Source: JACVRW01 sp963819115 (GTDB taxonomy: Bacteria > Actinomycetota > Thermoleophilia > Solirubrobacterales > Thermoleophilaceae). From it: 64,000 nucleotides of DNA. Under the pieces are notes generated by a model that saw nothing but the letters and a program-made list of their open reading frames with translations, did no database searches and was not told where the DNA came from. Below, in pieces: positions 40,401 through 48,642 of the stretch. Within the stretch, counting starts at the first letter, position 1. Every line of letters starts with the position of its first letter. The position numbers were made by a program, and so were the translations under genes. Location of the stretch: assembly GCA_963819115.1 (NCBI GenBank), contig CAWFUR010000011.1, forward strand, positions 992,001-1,056,000, given 5' to 3'.

Positions 40401-41048
40401 GTGACCCGCGTGAAGACCTGTGGCCTCACGTCGCTCGAGGACGCCCGGATGGCGGCCGACCTCGGCGCGTGGGCTCTTGGGCTGATCTTCTGGCCCGGCA
40501 GCCCGCGGAAGTGCACGGTCGAGGAGGCGGAGATGATCGGCGGTGAGCTGCGGCGGCGGGCCGAGATCGTGGGCGTGTTCGTGAACGCCCCCATGGACGA
40601 GGTGGCCTCGCTGGCCGACCGCTGCCTGCTCACGATGCTCCAGTTCCACGGCGAGGAGGGTCCCGCGTACTGCCGCGAGGCGGCCAGGCGCACGGGCGCG
40701 AGGGTCATCAAGGCGGCACGCGTCCGGGATGCCGCGCAGGTCCGCGACCTGCAGCCCTTCCACACCGATTTCCATCTGCTCGACACGCACTCGATGGTGG
40801 CGCCCGGCGGAACGGGCGAGAGCTTCGACTGGCGGCTGGCCAAGCTTCACGGAGGCACGCCGCCTCTGGTCCTGAGTGGAGGGCTGAACGCCGGGAACGT
40901 GGGGGAGGCCATCGCCGCGGTGCACCCCTTCGCGGTGGACTCGGCCAGCGGCACGGAGGCCGAGCCCGGGCGAAAGGACCCGGCCAAGCTCGAGGCGTTC
41001 TTCGAGGCCGTGGCCGCCGCCGACGACCGGATGGGCGCGCCCGCGTGA
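40401..41048 (+). CDS. trpF: Phosphoribosylanthranilate isomerase
   Basis: A 215-residue (beta/alpha)8 isomerase for the Amadori step of tryptophan synthesis. The catalytic Cys is in RVKTCGLTSLEDARMA (about residue 7), Asp in LLDTHSMVAPGGTGESFDW, and the phosphate site in LSGGLNAGNVGEAI and VDSASGTEAEPG. Overlaps trpB by 4 bp. It begins the second half of the split trp operon, separated from trpC by 6 kb. Confidence 0.95.
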   Translation: MTRVKTCGLTSLEDARMAADLGAWALGLIFWPGSPRKCTVEEAEMIGGELRRRAEIVGVFVNAPMDEVASLADRCLLTMLQFHGEEGPAYCREAARRTGARVIKAARVRDAAQVRDLQPFHTDFHLLDTHSMVAPGGTGESFDWRLAKLHGGTPPLVLSGGLNAGNVGEAIAAVHPFAVDSASGTEAEPGRKDPAKLEAFFEAVAAADDRMGAPA

Positions 41049-42205
41049 GCTCGACTCCGCTCGAGCGCCGCTTCGGCCCCTACGGCGGGCGCTACGTCCC
41101 GGAGACGCTCGTGCCCGCCCTCGACCAGCTCGAGGCCGAGTGGCTGGACGCCCGCGACGACCCCGCCTTCACGGAGGAGCTCGAGACGCTGCTGCGGGAC
41201 TACGTCGGCCGCCCCACTCCTCTGTACCGCGCCCGCGGCCTCTCGAAGGCCACCGGCGGCGAGGTGTACCTCAAGCGCGAGGACCTGCTCCACACCGGCT
41301 CCCACAAGATCAACAACGCGCTGGGCCAGGCGCTGCTCACCAAGCGCATGGGGAAGCCGAGGGTGATCGCGGAGACGGGGGCGGGCCAGCACGGGGTGGC
41401 GTCGGCCACCGCGTGCGCGCTCCTGGGGCTCGAGTGCGTGGTGTACATGGGATCCGAGGACATCCGCCGCCAGCACCCCAACGTCCAGCGAATGGAGCTT
41501 CTCGGGGCGACCGTCGTGGCCGTCGAGGCGGGCGCGCGAACCCTGAAGGAGGCCGTCTCCGCGGCCATCCGCGACTGGGTGGCCAACGTGGAGAGCACCC
41601 ACTACATCATCGGCTCGGCCGTGGGCCCGGCCCCCTATCCGGCGATGGTGCGCGATCTTCAGCGGCGGATCGGCGACGAGGCGCGGGCGCAGCTGCTGGA
41701 GACGGCCGGGCGGCTTCCGGACCGGGTGATCGCCTGTGTCGGTGGCGGGTCGAACGCGATCGGCAGCTTCGTGCCCTTCGCCGGCGACGCGGCCGTGGAG
41801 CTGATCGGCGTGGAGGCCGCCGGGGAGGGCCTCCAGACCATGCGTCACTCCGCGCCGCTCACCACCGGCGCCCGCGGCGTGCTCCACGGTGCGCTCTCGG
41901 CCGTGCTCCAGGACGAGGAGGGGCAGATCCTCGAGGCCCATTCCGTGTCGGCGGGGCTCGATTACCCCGGTGTCGGACCCCAGCACGCTCACCTGCGCGA
42001 CACCGGCCGGGTCCGGTACGTGGCCGTGGAGGACGGTGAGGCCGTGGCCGCGTTCCGCAGGACGGCCGAGCTGGAGGGGATCGTGCCCGCCCTCGAGCCC
42101 GCGCACGCGATCGCGTGGCTCCTGTCCAACCCGATTCCCGGGATCTCACTTGTCACGCTGTCCGGGCGCGGGGACAAGGACCTGGCCGAGGTTCTGGGCG
42201 CGTGA
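41045..42205 (+). CDS. trpB: Tryptophan synthase beta chain
   Basis: A 386-residue PLP enzyme joining indole and serine. N-terminal FGPYGGRYVPETLVPAL, PLP Lys in HTGSHKINNALGQALL (about residue 85), the catalytic Glu in AETGAGQHGVASATACAL, phosphate-binding GGGSNAIG and SAGLDYPGVGPQHAHL. This is the standard TrpB1 type that partners TrpA. GTG 41045 overlaps trpF; the stop overlaps trpA by 4 bp. Confidence 0.97.
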   Translation: MSSTPLERRFGPYGGRYVPETLVPALDQLEAEWLDARDDPAFTEELETLLRDYVGRPTPLYRARGLSKATGGEVYLKREDLLHTGSHKINNALGQALLTKRMGKPRVIAETGAGQHGVASATACALLGLECVVYMGSEDIRRQHPNVQRMELLGATVVAVEAGARTLKEAVSAAIRDWVANVESTHYIIGSAVGPAPYPAMVRDLQRRIGDEARAQLLETAGRLPDRVIACVGGGSNAIGSFVPFAGDAAVELIGVEAAGEGLQTMRHSAPLTTGARGVLHGALSAVLQDEEGQILEAHSVSAGLDYPGVGPQHAHLRDTGRVRYVAVEDGEAVAAFRRTAELEGIVPALEPAHAIAWLLSNPIPGISLVTLSGRGDKDLAEVLGA

Positions 42206-42993
42206 GCGTCGCGGTTCCCGGGGTCGAGCGGATCGCGTCCGCGTTCGCGGGCCACGGAAAGATGGCCGCGCTGATGCCCTACCTGATGGGGGGCTTCCCG
42301 GACGTGGACGCATCGCTGGCGGCGGGAGAGGCCGCGGCGGGCGCCGGGGCCGACCTCATCGAGCTCGGGATCCCCTTCTCCGACCCGCTGGCGGACGGGC
42401 CCGTGATCCACGACGCGGGCACGCGCGCCCTCGCGGCGGGCGCCACCCCGCACTCGGTGCTGCGCGTGTGCGAGAAGCTGTCCGAGCGCCTGCCGGTGGT
42501 GCTGATGGTCTACGCGAACGTGGTTCTCGCCGCCGGACCGGAGGCGTTCGCCCTTCGTGCCGCCGCCGCGGGGGCAGCGGGCCTGATCGTGCCGGACCTG
42601 CCTCATGACGAGGCGGGCGAGGTCAGGGCGGCGTGCGACGCAGAGGGCGTGGCCCTGGTGCCGCTCGTCGCCCCCACCAGCACCGACGAGCGGGTGGCCG
42701 AGATCGGCGCCGACGCCCGCGGGTTCGTGTACGCGGTCTCCCTCACGGGGACCACGGGCGAGCGGGCCGACCTGGCGGCGGGCCTGGGAGGCACCGTGAA
42801 GCGCATCCGCGGGGCCACGGACCTGCCCGTGGCCGTGGGCTTCGGCATCTCCACCGGCGAGCAGGCGCGCGCCGTGGGAGAGATCGCGGACGGCGTGATC
42901 GTGGGCAGCCGCGTGGTGCGGGCCGCCGGCGAGGGCGGCCCCGAGGCCGTGGGACGGCTGGTGGCCGAGCTGGCCACTGCCCTGGCCACCTGA
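42202..42993 (+). CDS. trpA: Tryptophan synthase alpha chain
   Basis: A 263-residue (beta/alpha)8 aldolase releasing indole from indole-3-glycerol phosphate. The catalytic Glu is in LIELGIPFSDPLADGPVI (about residue 53) and Asp in GLIVPDLPHDEAGE; loop 6 reads VSLTGTTGERADL and the phosphate site VGFGISTGEQAR and GVIVGSRVV. GTG 42202 gives family length; the longer frame upstream is a shadow of trpB. A diverged repeat copy follows 10 bp after its stop in reverse orientation. Confidence 0.96.
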   Translation: MSVAVPGVERIASAFAGHGKMAALMPYLMGGFPDVDASLAAGEAAAGAGADLIELGIPFSDPLADGPVIHDAGTRALAAGATPHSVLRVCEKLSERLPVVLMVYANVVLAAGPEAFALRAAAAGAAGLIVPDLPHDEAGEVRAACDAEGVALVPLVAPTSTDERVAEIGADARGFVYAVSLTGTTGERADLAAGLGGTVKRIRGATDLPVAVGFGISTGEQARAVGEIADGVIVGSRVVRAAGEGGPEAVGRLVAELATALAT

Positions 42994-43003
42994 ACCGGCG
43001 TGG

Positions 43004-43050
43004 GGGAGGAGCCCAGCCCGGGCGTCGGCCGGGCGAGCACCGGACCATGC
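43004..43050 (-). repeat. Diverged 48-bp-family palindromic repeat after trpA
   Basis: Reverse-orientation copy between trpA and the next gene. On the minus strand the core is GCCCGGCC-GAC-GCCCGGGC: flanks GGTCCGGTGCTC and CTCCTCC are kept while the stem has changed. Pair 6 is A-T replaced by G-C on both arms; pair 7 is now mismatched. It is the most divergent copy found. Confidence 0.75.
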
Positions 43051-43070
43051 TCATCCGCCGACCCCGTTGG

Positions 43071-43076
43071 TAGATT
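43071..43076 (+). promoter_or_regulatory. -10 hexamer of the NTF2-like gene, leaderless type
   Basis: TAGATT, 9 nt before ATG 43086. Confidence 0.45.
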
Positions 43077-43085
43077 GCTGCTCGC

Positions 43086-43649
43086 ATGGCTCAGCCGACC
43101 ACACGCGGCCGCGAGTCTGGGGCCGCTTCGGATACCTCACCCGCCCCGCGACGCCGGATCACCAAGCGCAAGGTGGTGGAGGAACGCGCCACCAGCTACT
43201 TCGAGGCGCTCGCCGCCCGGGACTTCTCCCTGATGGGCGAACACTGGTCCGAGGACGGCGTGGCCGACATCGTCCCCTACGGGGTCCTGCGCGGGAAATC
43301 GGAGATCCTGAGCTTCTTCCGCGCCCTCTTCGCGGCCCTGCCCGACCTCGAGACCACGACCGAGCGCGTGGCCGCCACGGCGCACCTTGCTGCCGTCGAA
43401 TGGCGAATGGGAGGACACTTCACCGGTGCTGCCTTCATGGACATCGAGCCCACGAACCGCCGTGTGGACATGCGGGGCGTGGATCTGCTCGAGATCGAGG
43501 ACGGCCAGATCGTGAGCAATGCCGCCTATTACGACGGCGCGGCATTCGCCCGGCAGGTGGGGATGCTCCCGTCCGAGGGCTCGGGCGCGGACCGCGCCAT
43601 GAAGGGCGCCTTCAACGCCGTCACCCGGCTTCGGAAGCGCGTGGCCTGA
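43086..43649 (+). CDS. SnoaL/NTF2-like domain protein
   Basis: A 187-residue protein with an NTF2-like alpha+beta cone: ERATSYFEALAARDFSLMGE, HWSEDGVADIVPYGVLRGKS, FRALFAALPDLETTTERV and MRGVDLLEIEDGQIVSNAAY are the usual SnoaL-like segments (about residues 30-160). The N-terminal 28 residues are disordered and basic. Relatives include polyketide cyclases and carbonyl-modifying enzymes, but many have no assigned reaction. It is followed 2 bp later by a small membrane protein. Function unknown. Confidence 0.75.
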   Translation: MAQPTTRGRESGAASDTSPAPRRRITKRKVVEERATSYFEALAARDFSLMGEHWSEDGVADIVPYGVLRGKSEILSFFRALFAALPDLETTTERVAATAHLAAVEWRMGGHFTGAAFMDIEPTNRRVDMRGVDLLEIEDGQIVSNAAYYDGAAFARQVGMLPSEGSGADRAMKGAFNAVTRLRKRVA

Positions 43650-43651
43650 GC

Positions 43652-43846
43652 ATGGTCGTCCTCGTCACACTCACGGTGGGACTCGTCTGGTGGATCGTGG
43701 CCTGGTCCTTCGGGATCAAGGCGTTCGACGCGTTCCTGCTCACGGTGATCATGACCGTGATCGCCGCGGCGGCACACATGACCAAGCCGTTCATTGACCA
43801 GAAGCTCGGGCGCGCCACGCCCGCCCCCGAGCGCTCCGACTTCTGA
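43652..43846 (+). CDS. Small two-helix membrane protein, unknown function
   Basis: A 64-residue protein with two hydrophobic helices (VVLVTLTVGLVWWIVAWSFG, then FDAFLLTVIMTVIAAAAHM) and a short charged tail ending APERSDF. ATG 43652 lies 2 bp after the NTF2-like stop, so the two are co-translated. No family recognised. It ends 6 bp before the convergent phosphofructokinase gene. Confidence 0.65.
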   Translation: MVVLVTLTVGLVWWIVAWSFGIKAFDAFLLTVIMTVIAAAAHMTKPFIDQKLGRATPAPERSDF

Positions 43847-43852
43847 GCGGCC

Positions 43853-44893
43853 TCAGCCGAAGAACGTCGAGGCCGCCTCGTAGTCCTCGGGCGGCACCGT
43901 CCTGATCTTCGCCACGGCCTCCGCGAGCGGCACCAGCTCGATCCGCGATCCGCGCAGCCCCGGCATGTGGCCCCACATGCCGGCCTCCGCGGCGTCGATG
44001 GCGGCGACGCCGAGGCGGGTGGCCAGCACGCGGTCGAAGGCAGTAGGGGTGCCCCCGCGCTGAGTGTGACCGAGCACCGTGGCCCGGGTCTCGTATCCGG
44101 TCCGCTCCTCGATCTCCTTCTCCAGCCGCCATCCGATCCCGCCGAGGCGCTCATGCCCGAACTCGTCCACGCCGGCGCTCACCACCTCCCAGGTTCCCTC
44201 GGCCGCGGTGGCGCCCTCGGCCGCCACGACGATCGAGAAGTAGCGACCGCGCTCGTGCCGGCCGCGGATCAGCGCGCACACCTCCTCGATGTCGAAGGGG
44301 CGCTCGGGCACGAGGATCACGTCCGCGCCCCCGGCCAGGCCCGAGTGCAGCGCGATCCAGCCCGCGTGGCGCCCCATGACCTCCACCACCATCACGCGGT
44401 TGTGGCTCTCCGCTGTGGTGTGCAGCCGGTCGATCGCCTCCGTGGCCACGTGCAGGGCGGTGTCGAAGCCGAACGTCATGTCGGTGCCGCCGAGATCGTT
44501 GTCGATCGTCTTGGGGAGTCCGAGGAGAGGTAGCCCGTGCTCCGCGTGCAGGCGTGCCGCGGCACCGAGCGTGTCCTCGCCTCCGATGGCGATCAGCCCG
44601 CCGAGGTTCAGCGAGCGCATGGTCTCGGCGATCCGGTCCGGTCCGTCGTCCCTCCCGAGGGGGTTCGTCCGCGAGCTGCCCAAGATCGTGCCGCCCCGGG
44701 GCAGGATCCCGCGTGTGGACTCCACTGTCAGCTCTTCGTAGGCGCTCTCGAGCGGACCGCGCCAGCCGTCCCGGAACCCGACGATCTCATGGCCGTACAC
44801 GTCGATCCCCTTGCGCACGATCGCCCGGATGGCGGCGTTCAGCCCGGGGCAGTCCCCTCCTCCGGTGAGCACCCCGACGCGCACGAGGGTCAC
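43853..44893 (-). CDS. 6-phosphofructokinase with diphosphate-type active site
   Basis: A 346-residue PfkA-family enzyme of glycolysis. Nucleotide/phosphoryl-donor loop VLTGGGDCPGLNAAIR (about 8-23), catalytic PKTIDNDLGGTD (127-138) and MGRHAGWIAL. Two donor-specificity positions point to pyrophosphate: GGEDT (104-108) has Asp where ATP enzymes have Gly104 (E. coli numbering), and Lys128 sits where ATP enzymes have Gly124. These are the hallmarks of PPi- or mixed-type PFK known from Amycolatopsis. GTG 44893; divergent from livK1 with a 30-bp gap. A PPi enzyme would be reversible and usable in gluconeogenesis. Confidence 0.92.
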   Translation of the reverse strand: MTLVRVGVLTGGGDCPGLNAAIRAIVRKGIDVYGHEIVGFRDGWRGPLESAYEELTVESTRGILPRGGTILGSSRTNPLGRDDGPDRIAETMRSLNLGGLIAIGGEDTLGAAARLHAEHGLPLLGLPKTIDNDLGGTDMTFGFDTALHVATEAIDRLHTTAESHNRVMVVEVMGRHAGWIALHSGLAGGADVILVPERPFDIEEVCALIRGRHERGRYFSIVVAAEGATAAEGTWEVVSAGVDEFGHERLGGIGWRLEKEIEERTGYETRATVLGHTQRGGTPTAFDRVLATRLGVAAIDAAEAGMWGHMPGLRGSRIELVPLAEAVAKIRTVPPEDYEAASTFFG

Positions 44894-44909
44894 GTTACCG
44901 GCCCGTCGT

Positions 44910-44915
44910 CACAAT
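44910..44915 (+). promoter_or_regulatory. -10 hexamer of the first livK-like gene, leaderless type
   Basis: CACAAT, 8 nt before GTG 44924, inside the 30-bp divergent gap with phosphofructokinase. Confidence 0.45.
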
Positions 44916-44923
44916 GACGGTCC

Positions 44924-46117
44924 GTGGCGCGAAGGTGGACAGGCGGGCTGCTCTTGCTGGCGCTCGCCCTGAGCGGCTGCCTGGGCGGCGGCGAGACGAA
45001 GACGACCGATCCCGGTGGTCCGCTCACCGTGTACTCGAGCGTGCCGCTGGGCGGGATCGCGGGCGACGAGGGCCGCGCCGTGAGCGCCGGGATCCGACTG
45101 GCCTTCAGCGAGGCGGGCGACCGTGCCGGGAAGGTGCCCGTGCGGCTCGTGACTCTCGACTCCACCAAGGGCCGGGGAAAGCCCTGGGACCCGGGTCAGG
45201 TGCAGGCGAACGCGGAGCGCGCCTCCCATGATCCGCAGGCCATCGCGTACATCGGCGAGCTCGACCTGGGGGCCTCGGCCATATCCGTGCCGGAGACAAA
45301 CGACGCCGACCTCCTCCAGGTCTCGCCCTACGACGGTCTCACGAGCCTCACCCGAAGCCCACCGGGCCGCGCGGATCGCGGCGCGCCGGTGCGCTACTAC
45401 CCGAGCGGCCGCCGGACCTTCGTGCGCCTTGTTCCGAACGACCTCCGCGAGGCCGACGCCATCGTCGGACGGCTTGCGGAGCTCGGCGCGAACAGGGTGG
45501 CGCTCATGACCGGCGAGGGCGTGTACGGAGCGGAGCTGTCGGCGCAGCTTGCGCAGCGGATCAGGCGCTCGGGGGCGGCCGTGGTGGCCTCGGAGGCGCT
45601 GGAGGAGGAGCCAGGATCGGCCGCGTCGGCGGTGGAGGCGGTGGAGAAGGCACACCCCGACGCGGTCGTGTACTCCGGGGTCGGGGACCGTCCCGCCACC
45701 GAGCTGCTGGCGGAGCTCTCGAAGCAGCCGCCCGTGCCGGTGATCGTCACGGGGGGGATGCTGGTCCGCCGGCCGCTGCCGTTCGGTGCCGCGCCCCCGC
45801 AGGTCGAGGCCTTCAGCTCGGTCCGGCCATTCGGCAGCTTTGACCGCTGGGGCCGAACGGTGCTCACGAAGCTGCGCCGAACGGACGGCGCGGCGGCCGC
45901 CCGGCCCGAGGCCCTCTACGGATACGAGGCCGCTCGCCTGGTGCTTGACGCGGTGCGCGAGGGCGGCCGCCACCGCCTCGACGTGGTGAAGGCCGGCATG
46001 CGCCCGCGGACCCGCCGCTCGCCCATCGGTCGCTATGAGGTGGACTCCCGTGGCGACGTGACCGGGTCCCCGTTGGTGCATTACCGCCTGCAGGAGGGGA
46101 GCTTCCGACCGTATTAA
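44924..46117 (+). CDS. Branched-chain amino acid-type ABC substrate-binding lipoprotein (first copy)
   Basis: A 397-residue periplasmic-binding fold type I protein of the LivK/Leu-Ile-Val group. Lipoprotein signal GGLLLLALALSGCLGGG (Cys about residue 19) followed by LTVYSSVPLGGIAGDEGRAV, a two-lobe domain with IAYIGELDLGASAISVPETN and VYGAELSAQLAQRIR. It is 94 bp upstream of a second, similar binding protein and probably an alternative receptor for the same permease. The ligand cannot be assigned; branched-chain or other amino acids are likely. GTG start. Confidence 0.88.
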   Translation: MARRWTGGLLLLALALSGCLGGGETKTTDPGGPLTVYSSVPLGGIAGDEGRAVSAGIRLAFSEAGDRAGKVPVRLVTLDSTKGRGKPWDPGQVQANAERASHDPQAIAYIGELDLGASAISVPETNDADLLQVSPYDGLTSLTRSPPGRADRGAPVRYYPSGRRTFVRLVPNDLREADAIVGRLAELGANRVALMTGEGVYGAELSAQLAQRIRRSGAAVVASEALEEEPGSAASAVEAVEKAHPDAVVYSGVGDRPATELLAELSKQPPVPVIVTGGMLVRRPLPFGAAPPQVEAFSSVRPFGSFDRWGRTVLTKLRRTDGAAAARPEALYGYEAARLVLDAVREGGRHRLDVVKAGMRPRTRRSPIGRYEVDSRGDVTGSPLVHYRLQEGSFRPY

Positions 46118-46144
46118 GGCGGGATAGAGGTTTGATGGAGTCCG

Positions 46145-46174
46145 TTGCGGTTACGCCGAGCGGGCTCGTAGGAT
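46145..46174 (+). promoter_or_regulatory. Promoter of the second livK-like gene
   Basis: TTGCGG (46145-46150) and TAGGAT (46169-46174) separated by 18 bp. Unlike most genes here, the -10 lies 36 nt before the start codon and a strong AGGAGG (46199-46204) precedes the TTG, so this transcript has a leader. Confidence 0.5.
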
Positions 46175-46210
46175 GCCGCAGGTTGCAGCAAAACCACTAG
46201 GAGGGACATC

Positions 46211-47491
46211 TTGCGAGTACGTTGGCTGGCAGCCATGGGCTGCCTTCTCGGCGCTTTCGCCATAGGCGTTACGGCCTGCGGAAGCTCCGACAACGAAGGG
46301 GACTCTGGCGGAGGCTCGGGTATCTCGGGCAACACGCTGACCATCTATTCGAGCCTGCCTCTACAGGGCACCTCGAAGGGACAGTCCGAGGCCGTGATCA
46401 GCGGTGAGCGACTGGCTCTCGACCAGGCCGGCGGGAAGGCCGGCAAGTACAAGATCAACTACGTGTCGCTGGACGACTCCACCGCGCAGAACCCGGGTAC
46501 CGCCGATGAGGCGCAGACCGGGCAGAACGCGCGCAAGGCCGTGCAGAACAAGAACACGATCTTCTACCTCGGCGAGTTCAACTCGGGTGGCACGAAGGTC
46601 TCACTTCCGATTCTCAACAAGGCGAACATCCCGCAGATCTCCCCGTCGAACACGGCGGTCGGTCTGACGACGGATGAGCCCGGAGCTGATCCCGGCGAGC
46701 CGACGAAGTACTACCCGGCGCAGAAGCGCACCTACGCCCGCGTGGTACCGAAGGACACGATTCAGGGCGCGGCGCTGGCCACCACGATGAAGGAGGATGG
46801 CTGCAAGTCCATCCACATCTTCAACGACAAGACCACCTACGGGGCCGGTCTCGGTCGCAACGTGGAGCTGGCGGCGAAGAAGATCGGCCTGACGGTCGAG
46901 GGCAATGACGGGACCGACAAGACGTCGGCCAACTACCGCTCGCTGGCGTCCGGCATCAAGGCCGACTGCTTCGTGGGCTCCGGCGTGACGGGCGAGAACT
47001 ACGTCCAGGTGTTCAAGGACGTGGCCGCTGCCTGCCCGAGCTGCAAGCTCTACGGACCGGACGGCGTGGCCGAGGCCGCGTTCACCGATCCGAAGGAGGG
47101 CGGAATCCCCGCCTCCGTGGGCGCACGCACGAAGGTGACCGTGGCCACCCTGTCCCCGGAGGAGTTCAAGAAGCGGGGAATCGCCAAGGCGGAGAAGTTC
47201 TTCGCGGACTACAAGGCCAAGTACGGCGTGGACCAGCCTGACCCGTACGCCATCTACGGCTACGAGGCCATGTCGCTGGCCCTTGACACCCTGAAGGCAA
47301 CGGGCGACAACGCCAACGACAAGGAGGCGGTGCGCAAGCAGCTCTTGGAGAACACCAAGGGTCGCGACAGCGTTCTCGGCAAGTACGACATCGACGAGAA
47401 CGGTGATACCACCCTCACCGACTACGGCCTCTACACGATCAAGGACGGCAAGCTGATCTTCAGCAAGGTCATCAAGGCCCAGGGCTCGTAG
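46211..47491 (+). CDS. livK: Branched-chain amino acid ABC transporter substrate-binding lipoprotein
   Basis: A 426-residue LivK-type receptor. Lipoprotein signal GCLLGAFAIGVTACGSSD (Cys about residue 23), a Gly/Ser linker, then LTIYSSLPLQGTSKGQSEAV, FYLGEFNSGGTKVSLPILN, ISPSNTAVGLTTDEPGADPG and YGYEAMSLALDTLKATG. TTG 46211 is supported by the AGGAGG six bases upstream. It shows fewer third-position G/C extremes than neighbours, consistent with high expression. A strong hairpin follows its stop before livH, likely letting receptor mRNA exceed permease mRNA. Confidence 0.92.
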   Translation: MRVRWLAAMGCLLGAFAIGVTACGSSDNEGDSGGGSGISGNTLTIYSSLPLQGTSKGQSEAVISGERLALDQAGGKAGKYKINYVSLDDSTAQNPGTADEAQTGQNARKAVQNKNTIFYLGEFNSGGTKVSLPILNKANIPQISPSNTAVGLTTDEPGADPGEPTKYYPAQKRTYARVVPKDTIQGAALATTMKEDGCKSIHIFNDKTTYGAGLGRNVELAAKKIGLTVEGNDGTDKTSANYRSLASGIKADCFVGSGVTGENYVQVFKDVAAACPSCKLYGPDGVAEAAFTDPKEGGIPASVGARTKVTVATLSPEEFKKRGIAKAEKFFADYKAKYGVDQPDPYAIYGYEAMSLALDTLKATGDNANDKEAVRKQLLENTKGRDSVLGKYDIDENGDTTLTDYGLYTIKDGKLIFSKVIKAQGS

Positions 47492-47513
47492 TTCCGGCAG
47501 CATCCGCAGGGAA

Positions 47514-47539
47514 GGGGGCGGGCCCGTTGGCCCGCCCCC
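47514..47539 (+). terminator. Strong hairpin between livK and livH
   Basis: Perfect 11-bp GC stem: GGGGGCGGGCC (47514-47524), loop CGTT, GGCCCGCCCCC (47529-47539), 22 bp after the livK stop. No T-run follows, so it is more likely a partial terminator or 3'-stabilising stem than a full stop. TATAGA at 47555-47560 could restart transcription for livH. Confidence 0.75.
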
Positions 47540-47577
47540 GTCCTGCGAGTTCGTTATAGATTCCACCCTGAGGTCAC

Positions 47578-48642
47578 TTGGAAGCCGCATCGCTCCCCGC
47601 CGAAGGCCCTAAGCCGAAGACCTCGGAGGTCGTTCGCGGGTTCCTCGCCCGGTACGGCCTGATTGCCGTTCTTCTCGCGCTGCCGGTGTACTACGGCATC
47701 CAGGACCTCTCCGCCGACGGCAACCTCACCCGCCTCGGCAACAACCTGATGGACGGGCTCTCGAACGGATCCATCTGGGCGCTCGTGGCGCTCGGCTACA
47801 CGCTCGTCTACGGGATCATCGAGTTGATCAACTTCGCCCACGGCGAGGTCTTCATGATCGGGGCCTTCACCTCGTTCGCCTTCTGGGGGGCGATCGGCCT
47901 CACCCCGAGCACCGGAACAGCCGGCCTCGTGGGTGGGCTGCTCCTGACGCTCGTGGTGGCCATGCTCGTCAGCGCCTCGCTGAACGTGATGATCGAGAAG
48001 GTGGGCTACCGGCCCTTACGCAGCGCGCCCAAGCTTGCTCCCCTGATCACGGCCGTTGGCTTCTCCTTCATCCTGCAGAACGTCGGGATCCTCTGGCTGG
48101 GCGCCTCCCAGCGCGCCGTGCCCGACCTGATCGGTTCGCAGACGGAGGTGTTCAACATTTTCGGAATCTCCGTCTCGCGCGGTGACCTGTTGGCGATCAC
48201 GGCCACCATTCCCCTGGTGATGATGCTCACTGCCTTCGTAACGAACAGCCGGCTCGGAAAGGCCATGCGGGCGACGGCCCAGGACCCGGAGGCCGCGCGG
48301 CTCATGGGGATCAACGTGGACACCACGATCTCCCTCACCTTCCTGCTCGGCGGACTGCTCGCCGGTGCCGCCGGCCTGATCAACACGCTCTACCAGACCA
48401 ACGTCTGGTATCTCCAGGGCTTCACGGCGGGCCTGATCGCATTCACCGCAGCGGTAATGGGCGGCATCGGGAACCTTCGCGGGGCGGTGCTGGGCGGCCT
48501 CATCATCGGCTGCATCCAGCAGATATCCGACAACCGGATCGGGAACGAGTGGACGCCGGCGGTGATCTTCGCCTATCTGGTCCTGATCATGGTCTTCCGG
48601 CCGCAGGGCCTGATCGGCGAGGAGACGAGGGAGGCCGGATGA
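47578..48642 (+). CDS. livH: Branched-chain amino acid ABC transporter permease LivH
   Basis: A 354-residue inner-membrane permease with about nine hydrophobic segments. Typical LivH sequence: DGLSNGSIWALVALGYTLVY, GIIELINFAHGEVFMIGAFT, GKAMRATAQDPEAARLMGIN (EAA-like loop contacting the ATPase) and AVMGGIGNLRGAVLGGLIIG. Starts at TTG 47578 with TGAGG a few bases before. The stop overlaps livM by 4 bp (ATGA). Confidence 0.93.
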   Translation: MEAASLPAEGPKPKTSEVVRGFLARYGLIAVLLALPVYYGIQDLSADGNLTRLGNNLMDGLSNGSIWALVALGYTLVYGIIELINFAHGEVFMIGAFTSFAFWGAIGLTPSTGTAGLVGGLLLTLVVAMLVSASLNVMIEKVGYRPLRSAPKLAPLITAVGFSFILQNVGILWLGASQRAVPDLIGSQTEVFNIFGISVSRGDLLAITATIPLVMMLTAFVTNSRLGKAMRATAQDPEAARLMGINVDTTISLTFLLGGLLAGAAGLINTLYQTNVWYLQGFTAGLIAFTAAVMGGIGNLRGAVLGGLIIGCIQQISDNRIGNEWTPAVIFAYLVLIMVFRPQGLIGEETREAG

